Assembly: GCA_937925565.1 (NCBI GenBank) | Contig: CALALM010000312.1 | Location: 1-9,416 of the forward strand | Reading direction: 5' to 3' | Length of the DNA stretch: 9,416 bases | From: an uncultured Centipeda sp. | GTDB lineage: Bacteria > Bacillota > Negativicutes > Selenomonadales > Selenomonadaceae | In this document: one piece after another, positions 5,816 to 9,416 of the stretch | Layout of the letters: each line of letters opens with the position of its first letter | How positions within the stretch are numbered: position 1 is the first letter of the stretch | Notes under the pieces: generated by a model | What the model was told of the DNA's origin: nothing | The model's database searches: none | Seen by the model: the letters and a program-made list of their open reading frames with translations, nothing else | Position numbers and translations under genes: made by a program

Positions 5816-6235
5816 TCAGAGTCGGATGCGCTCGATGTGTTCCATATCCACGGTGACGACTGCCATGTCGATCACGATCTCGTAGAGGATGAGATCGTCG
5901 CCGACGGCGTCGATGGTCTCCTGATAGCGTGGGATCTTCGCAGCAAAGAGTGCCGCGAGGTCGTAGACGGTGTGTGCGGACTTCACGGCTCTACCGCTCG
6001 CACGGACGTGTTCGTTCGTGTCGTTGTGCGGAATGGTGGTAAATGCGATGTTTGGATTCGCCGCGAGCTCGACCACCTTCTCGTTGTCTTTGAACGTGGA
6101 GAAGTAGATGCTACGTTTCTCGGGCGCATAGTAGAAGTTCACAATGCGTACATGCGGCAGCCCGTCCGTCGTCGTCGCGAGTGCGATCTCGCGGTGCTCG
6201 CGCATCATGCGCTCGAATTCATCCCTCATGTTCAT
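5816..6235 (-). CDS. Pyridoxamine 5'-phosphate oxidase-fold flavoprotein
   Basis: A 139-residue protein of the PNPOx-like split beta-barrel family, usually FMN-binding homodimers. Visible features: an N-terminal helix MRDEFERMMREH (3-14), strand IALATTTDGLPHVRIVNF (17-34), YYAPEKRSIYFSTFKDNEKV (35-54, with the Y-F-x-T/S-x3-K pattern that often contacts flavin phosphate), then NPNIAFTTI (60-68) and HVRASGRAV (76-84). The C-terminus ends with strands EIVIDMAVVTVDMEHIERI (119-137). The length fits general-stress-type PPOX proteins rather than the true PdxH (about 200 residues), so the substrate is unknown. The first ATG has GAGGGA 5 nt upstream; a second ATG two codons on is less well placed. 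It lies 24 nt downstream of the secreted-protein gene, probably in the same transcript. Confidence 0.87.
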   Translation of the reverse strand: MNMRDEFERMMREHREIALATTTDGLPHVRIVNFYYAPEKRSIYFSTFKDNEKVVELAANPNIAFTTIPHNDTNEHVRASGRAVKSAHTVYDLAALFAAKIPRYQETIDAVGDDLILYEIVIDMAVVTVDMEHIERIRL

Positions 6236-6259
6236 GTTGTTCCCTCAATCTCTGTGATG

Positions 6260-6730
6260 TTACTTCTCTGTCTGTATTCCTCGAACAAAGGCATAGCGTG
6301 GTGCGCAGCCCCCCGCATCGGCAGCGGCGATGCAGAGGTCGATCTCCGCTGTGCCGATCTCTGCAAACGGAATGCTGACGATCTGCTCATAGCCGACGAT
6401 CACGCGCAGATCATCCGTGAGCGGTATGCGTTCGACTTCCCTATAGTCGAGCATCCGCCCTGTCTCCGACCCGCTCCGATAGGTCAGCAGATTCCACGCG
6501 GGGTAGCCAATAAAACGCGTTTTCACGTAAAGGTTTTCCCCACGGAACACCGTGCCCTCGGGCAGGCGGTTCGGGTAGTCCGCCTCCGCCGCAACGGGGG
6601 CTGTCTCCTCCGCCCAGAGCGCAATCGGCTCGACCCGCGTGAGTGCGGGTGCGGGGCCCGCGCTCACCATGGGCAGCGCACAGCAGAGAAGGGCGAGCAC
6701 GGCGAGGAGTGTGCGAAAAAGCTGCTGCAT
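6260..6730 (-). CDS. Secreted protein of unknown function
   Basis: A 156-residue protein with a classic Sec signal peptide: MQQLFR, a hydrophobic core LLAVLALLCCALPMV, and a likely cleavage site VSA|GP after residue 24. CC at 16-17 is not a good lipobox (Leu at -1). The mature part is about 132 residues, probably mostly beta, with FRGENLYVKTRFIGYPAWNL (62-81), a segment with charged strands (LRVIVGYEQIVSI, 108-120) and two cysteines (133 and 142) that could form a disulfide across GG. I do not recognise a family. The start at 6730 is chosen because GGAGG lies 4 nt upstream and the signal peptide begins there; the frame is open to 6910 but that part is non-coding-like. The PPOX-family gene follows after 24 nt. 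Confidence 0.8.
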   Translation of the reverse strand: MQQLFRTLLAVLALLCCALPMVSAGPAPALTRVEPIALWAEETAPVAAEADYPNRLPEGTVFRGENLYVKTRFIGYPAWNLLTYRSGSETGRMLDYREVERIPLTDDLRVIVGYEQIVSIPFAEIGTAEIDLCIAAADAGGCAPRYAFVRGIQTEK

Positions 6731-6809
6731 AAGACCTCCATTTTCCTTGTGTTTTGTGTCCTTTGTAATAGCGCAGACACAAGATGGTTCTGTGGGGATA
6801 TTGTAACAC

Positions 6810-6834
6810 AAAATACGTCTGCTTTGCAGATTTT
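6810..6834 (-). terminator. Weak candidate terminator after hicB
   Basis: On the minus strand, directly after the hicB stop, AAAATCTGC-AAA-GCAGACGTATTTT forms a short hairpin (5 G/C-containing pairs TCTGC/GCAGA plus A/T pairs with a CG bulge) ending in TATTTT. The stem is short, so termination may be partial. Confidence 0.4.
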
Positions 6835-7268
6835 CATGCCTCGATTCCGAGTTCTCGCCGCAGCGCATTTTGCAGCGTCTTTGAGAAGTTGATGCTTCGT
6901 GCCACGGCAAGGTCGTTCATCCATCGCGGGATGGACAGCGTTTTCTTTACGGATTTATTGAAATGCGTACGCGCATAGCTCTCCACGTCGACGGAGACGA
7001 GCGAGACGAAGCGACCGCGCTCGTCGGAATAGTCTTCGCCCTCCTCGTCCTCTGCGGAGAGGTCGACTTGCTCAAGCGGGGTAGGTGCGGGAAGTTTCGT
7101 GTGTTCTGCTTTCATTGTGTGAATATAGCCTGCTAGGCAGTCCGTTGCCATTGCCATTGCATCCTCCAGATTCTCTCCTTCGGTTGCGAGGTGGTTCAGG
7201 TCGGGGAAGATGACGGTGTAGCTATCGTCATTTTGATGGTAAAAGATGGCGGGATAAATGTGAAGCAT
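6834..7268 (-). CDS. hicB: HicB antitoxin
   Basis: Antitoxin of a type II HicAB module (144 residues). The N-terminal half is the HicB partial-RNase-H-like fold: YPAIFYHQNDDSYTVIFPDL (5-24) and ATEGENLEDAMAMATDCLAGYI (28-49), which binds and inhibits HicA. An acidic linker (about 65-84, SAEDEEGEDYSDE) leads to SLVSVDVESYA (89-99) and a C-terminal ribbon-helix-helix-like segment VKKTLSIPRWMNDLAVARSI (107-126) plus NFSKTLQNALRREL (127-140), the expected DNA-binding part for autorepression. The ATG has AAAGGAG 7 nt upstream. The gene lies 33 nt downstream of hicA, in the usual toxin-first order. Base composition is more AT-rich than the flanking genes. Confidence 0.93.
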   Translation of the reverse strand: MLHIYPAIFYHQNDDSYTVIFPDLNHLATEGENLEDAMAMATDCLAGYIHTMKAEHTKLPAPTPLEQVDLSAEDEEGEDYSDERGRFVSLVSVDVESYARTHFNKSVKKTLSIPRWMNDLAVARSINFSKTLQNALRRELGIEA

Positions 7269-7301
7269 TGCTGTTCTCCTTTGGAATATAAGATGTAGAA
7301 A

Positions 7302-7490
7302 TTATTTCAAACCTGCCTGTTTCAGAATCGAGTTCAGTGTTCTCTTGCTTAGATCTTTTGGCTTTGTATGAAAGGGGATTGTGACCTTGCCCAGTTTTGT
7401 CGGATGCGTGTACTGGTGGTGTGAGCCTTGAATTTCCTGCAACTGCCAACCGTCAGAAAGAATGAGTTTTTCTGCCTCTCGTGGCGTCAT
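7302..7490 (-). CDS. hicA: HicA mRNA interferase toxin
   Basis: A 62-residue type II toxin with a double-stranded-RNA-binding-like fold that cleaves mRNA to stop translation until HicB neutralises it. Signatures: MTPREAEKLILSDGWQLQEI (1-20), the catalytic-histidine motif GSHHQYTHP (22-30, His24), VTIPFH (36-41) and the C-terminal LSKRTLNSILKQAGL (47-61). All expected elements are present, so it appears intact. GGGAGGT about 7 nt before the ATG is a strong ribosome-binding site. It is the first gene of the hicAB transcript, with its promoter just upstream and the OPT-gene terminator immediately before that. Confidence 0.94.
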   Translation of the reverse strand: MTPREAEKLILSDGWQLQEIQGSHHQYTHPTKLGKVTIPFHTKPKDLSKRTLNSILKQAGLK

Positions 7491-7510
7491 GCGAACACCT
7501 CCCTTTGTTC

Positions 7511-7541
7511 GTATTATACAATAGAATACGTATAAAATAAA
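7511..7541 (-). promoter_or_regulatory. hicAB promoter and candidate HicB operator
   Basis: On the minus strand TATAAT (7518-7513) is a consensus -10 box, with a weak TTTATT 17 bp upstream (7541-7536). The -10 lies inside an imperfect palindrome, GTATTATACAATAGAATAC on the + strand (7511-7529), symmetric at 15 of 19 positions with GTATT/AATAC ends. Binding there by the ribbon-helix-helix part of HicB would cover the promoter, as expected for autorepression. A further TACGTATT repeat occurs upstream in the same AT-rich stretch. Confidence 0.6.
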
Positions 7542-7545
7542 TACG

Positions 7546-7579
7546 TAAAAAGCACGCCGACATTTCTGCCGGCGTGCTT
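7546..7579 (-). terminator. Intrinsic terminator after the OPT transporter gene
   Basis: On the minus strand AAGCACGCCG (7579-7570) pairs perfectly with CGGCGTGCTT (7559-7550) around a 10-nt loop; the stem leads into a T-run (7551-7547). It is 14 nt after the OPT gene stop codon and just upstream of the hicAB promoter. Confidence 0.92.
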
Positions 7580-7593
7580 CACGTTGTATGGAG

Positions 7594-9416
7594 TTACGCG
7601 GATTTCTTCCCGCTCAGGACGACCTTGCTGAAGAGGCCGAGGATGCCGAGGAAGACGAGGAGTCCGAGCATCTCAGCGGTGTCGGCGAAGTCTGAGCCGA
7701 CCATTGCGAGCGGACTCTCGCCGCCGCCGTTCGAGACGGAGATGACGATGACGCCGGCGAGCAGGACGCCGACGATGGACTCACCGACGATGAGCCCCGA
7801 GGCGAAGAGCGTACCGCGCCGCAGCCCCGCCGCCTCAGCGTTTGAGCCGCCGCTTTTGCGGAGATGACGATTGAGGAAGTAGCCGAGGATGGCGCCGACG
7901 ACGAGCGGTGTCTGGATGACGGGCGGGAGGTAGATGCCCATGCCGACGGCGAGCGGCGGCAGACAGAGACTGCGCGTCGTGCGCTTGAGGAAGAGGTCGA
8001 TGAGGACGAGTACGATACCGACACCGATGCCGATGTAGATATACTCCCATGCGAGCTTACTCGAGAAGATGCCCTGCGCGATGGTGGTCATGAGAACCGC
8101 CTGCGGTGCGGAGAGTGCCTGCGCGGGATCCATGCCTGCGCGCGGCATCGCGCCGGGGAAGCCGTACGCCTCATAGAGGAGGTTCAGCACGGGCGCGATG
8201 ACGAGTGCGCCGACCACACAGCCGATGAGAAGTGCGACCTGCTGGCGCCACGGCGTTGCACCGACGAGCCAGCCCGTCTTGAGGTCCTGCATATTGTCGT
8301 TCGAGATGCAGGCGATCGCGAGGATGATTGAGGTTGTAAAGATGGCGGTCGCCGTCGCAAATTTCTCGCCGCCGGGCATGTCGAAGATGCCGAACGATGC
8401 ACAGAGCGAGTACATGACGAGCGAGGCGACGATGATGCCGAGGATGCCGATGCCGGAGATCGGGCTCGAGGATGTGCCGACAAGTCCCGCCATATAGGCG
8501 CAGGCGGCAGCAACGAAAAAACCCATGAGGACAGCGATGCCGACGCCGACGATCGTAAAGATCAGCTTCTGACTCGGCGGAATGTGCTCGGGGCTGACAA
8601 AGGCGTAGAAGATCGCAAGAAGTCCGATGACCGTTACACCAAAGACAAGTGCAATACTCCTCATTGTCATGTCGATGTCCATACGGTGCAGACCTTTTTC
8701 CGCATCATTCGTGCGCGCGCCCGCGATGGATTCTTTCACACCGTCGATGACGGGGCGTGCGAGCGTGATGAGTGTCCAGATCGCTGCGACACCCATCGCG
8801 CCGGCGCCGATGAGACGCACCTTCTGTTGGTAGACCGTGCCCGCAAATTTTTGCAGGGTCATGCCGTCGGGCAGCATTTCCGTCATGGTGAAGTAGGGGA
8901 CGAATCCCGCCCATGCGATCGCGATTCCCGTCAGCATGGCGAGTCCGCTCGCAATGCCGATGAGGTAGCCTGCACCCACGAGCGCGGTGGAGTATCCCAG
9001 AGGCAGCTGCGTCATACCGCGTCCGACATGGAACCATGCCGAGAGCGAGCCGCCAAGTACCTGCAGACCGTTCGTGAGGAATGCGATGATGCCTGCGACG
9101 ACGCTGCCCGAAAGGATTTCCTTAATGCCGGAGTCGGACTTTCCGTCTTCCTTTGCCGCGCTGCCGACCTTCAGGATCTCTGCGGCAGCAACACCCTCGG
9201 GGTAGGCGAGATCGCTGTGCACCACCATCGCACGGCGCAGCGGGATCGTGAAGAGCACGCCGAGACAGCCGCCGCACGCCGAGACGACGAGCGTCTGCCA
9301 GAACTCGAAGCCCTGCCAGTAGCCGATCATGAGCATACCGGGGATGATGAAGATGATGGCGGACAGTGTTCCCGCAGCGGATGCCTGCGTCTGCACCATG
9401 TTGTTTTCGAGGATGT
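7594..9416 (-). CDS. OPT-family oligopeptide/metal-chelate transporter (5' end outside window)
   Basis: Polytopic inner-membrane transporter of the OPT superfamily, bacterial type (family usually about 620-680 residues), which takes up peptides or metal-chelate-like substrates. The frame is open to the window edge (ILENN precedes the Met at 9399), and ENNxVQTxASA is internal in relatives, so the true start lies to the right and the visible ~606 residues are a 5'-truncated view. Numbering from that internal Met: VQTQASAAGTLSAIIFIIPG (2-21), DLAYPEGVAAAEILKVGS (63-80), DLKTGWLVGATPWRQQVALL (from about 375) with VIAPVLNLLYEAYG, and PLAVGMGIYLPPVIQTPLVVG (about 500-520). Many hydrophobic segments, consistent with 14-16 helices, run to the C-terminus ending in GKKSA. 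The substrate cannot be read from sequence. Confidence 0.92.
   Translation of the reverse strand, partial: ILENNMVQTQASAAGTLSAIIFIIPGMLMIGYWQGFEFWQTLVVSACGGCLGVLFTIPLRRAMVVHSDLAYPEGVAAAEILKVGSAAKEDGKSDSGIKEILSGSVVAGIIAFLTNGLQVLGGSLSAWFHVGRGMTQLPLGYSTALVGAGYLIGIASGLAMLTGIAIAWAGFVPYFTMTEMLPDGMTLQKFAGTVYQQKVRLIGAGAMGVAAIWTLITLARPVIDGVKESIAGARTNDAEKGLHRMDIDMTMRSIALVFGVTVIGLLAIFYAFVSPEHIPPSQKLIFTIVGVGIAVLMGFFVAAACAYMAGLVGTSSSPISGIGILGIIVASLVMYSLCASFGIFDMPGGEKFATATAIFTTSIILAIACISNDNMQDLKTGWLVGATPWRQQVALLIGCVVGALVIAPVLNLLYEAYGFPGAMPRAGMDPAQALSAPQAVLMTTIAQGIFSSKLAWEYIYIGIGVGIVLVLIDLFLKRTTRSLCLPPLAVGMGIYLPPVIQTPLVVGAILGYFLNRHLRKSGGSNAEAAGLRRGTLFASGLIVGESIVGVLLAGVIVISVSNGGGESPLAMVGSDFADTAEMLGLLVFLGILGLFSKVVLSGKKSA

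Noticed and set aside
6675..6690. Lipobox in the secreted protein (LLCC)
   Set aside because: The residue before the cysteine is Leu rather than Gly/Ala/Ser, and a good signal peptidase I site (VSA|GP) follows.
5837..6892. 351-codon open frame on the + strand
   Set aside because: Antisense to the PPOX-family gene and the secreted-protein gene, both supported by family or signal-peptide evidence and good ribosome-binding sites.

Overview
The window reads as a piece of a GC-rich Firmicute with strong Shine-Dalgarno sequences. The gene families (CytX/ThiM/ThiD/ThiW thiamin salvage, OPT-family transporter, HicAB) would suit a Negativicute such as Selenomonas or a relative. That placement is inferred from gene content and codon use only; there is no rRNA or other marker gene here.

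Left part (1-3559, + strand): a thiamin-precursor salvage operon. A TPP riboswitch (about 71-172) is followed by an intrinsic terminator (179-212) and an extra perfect 13-bp hairpin (217-245). Then come cytX (hydroxymethylpyrimidine permease), thiM (hydroxyethylthiazole kinase), thiD (HMP/HMP-P kinase) and thiW (S component of an ECF-type transporter, probably for the thiazole moiety). The genes are tightly packed or overlapping. Together they import and phosphorylate the two halves of thiamin. ThiE, which joins them, and the ECF A/A'/T subunits are not in the window.

Middle part (3560-5800): a visibly more AT-rich accessory module on the minus strand. It has a consensus extended -10 promoter with a perfect 10-bp palindrome where the -35 box should be, an unrecognised 78-residue ORF, and an overlapping gene of about 600 codons that I read as an orphan CARF-HEPN protein (Csx1/TM1812/Csm6-like): N-terminal nucleotide-binding fold, DMTGG motif, C-terminal RNRSNH ribonuclease motif. 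No CRISPR array, cas10 or other cas gene is visible. A strong bidirectional terminator separates it from thiW. A second consensus extended -10 box without a gene sits next to that terminator and could make a short RNA.

Right part (5800-9416, all minus strand): a two-gene unit encoding a small secreted protein and a pyridoxamine-phosphate-oxidase-fold flavoprotein; a hicA-hicB toxin-antitoxin pair with a candidate operator over its promoter; and an OPT-family oligopeptide/metal-chelate transporter whose 5' end lies outside the window. Strong terminators end the PPOX and OPT units.

The most interesting item is the CARF-HEPN gene with its overlapping small upstream ORF, which may be a stand-alone cyclic-oligonucleotide-responsive RNase unit.
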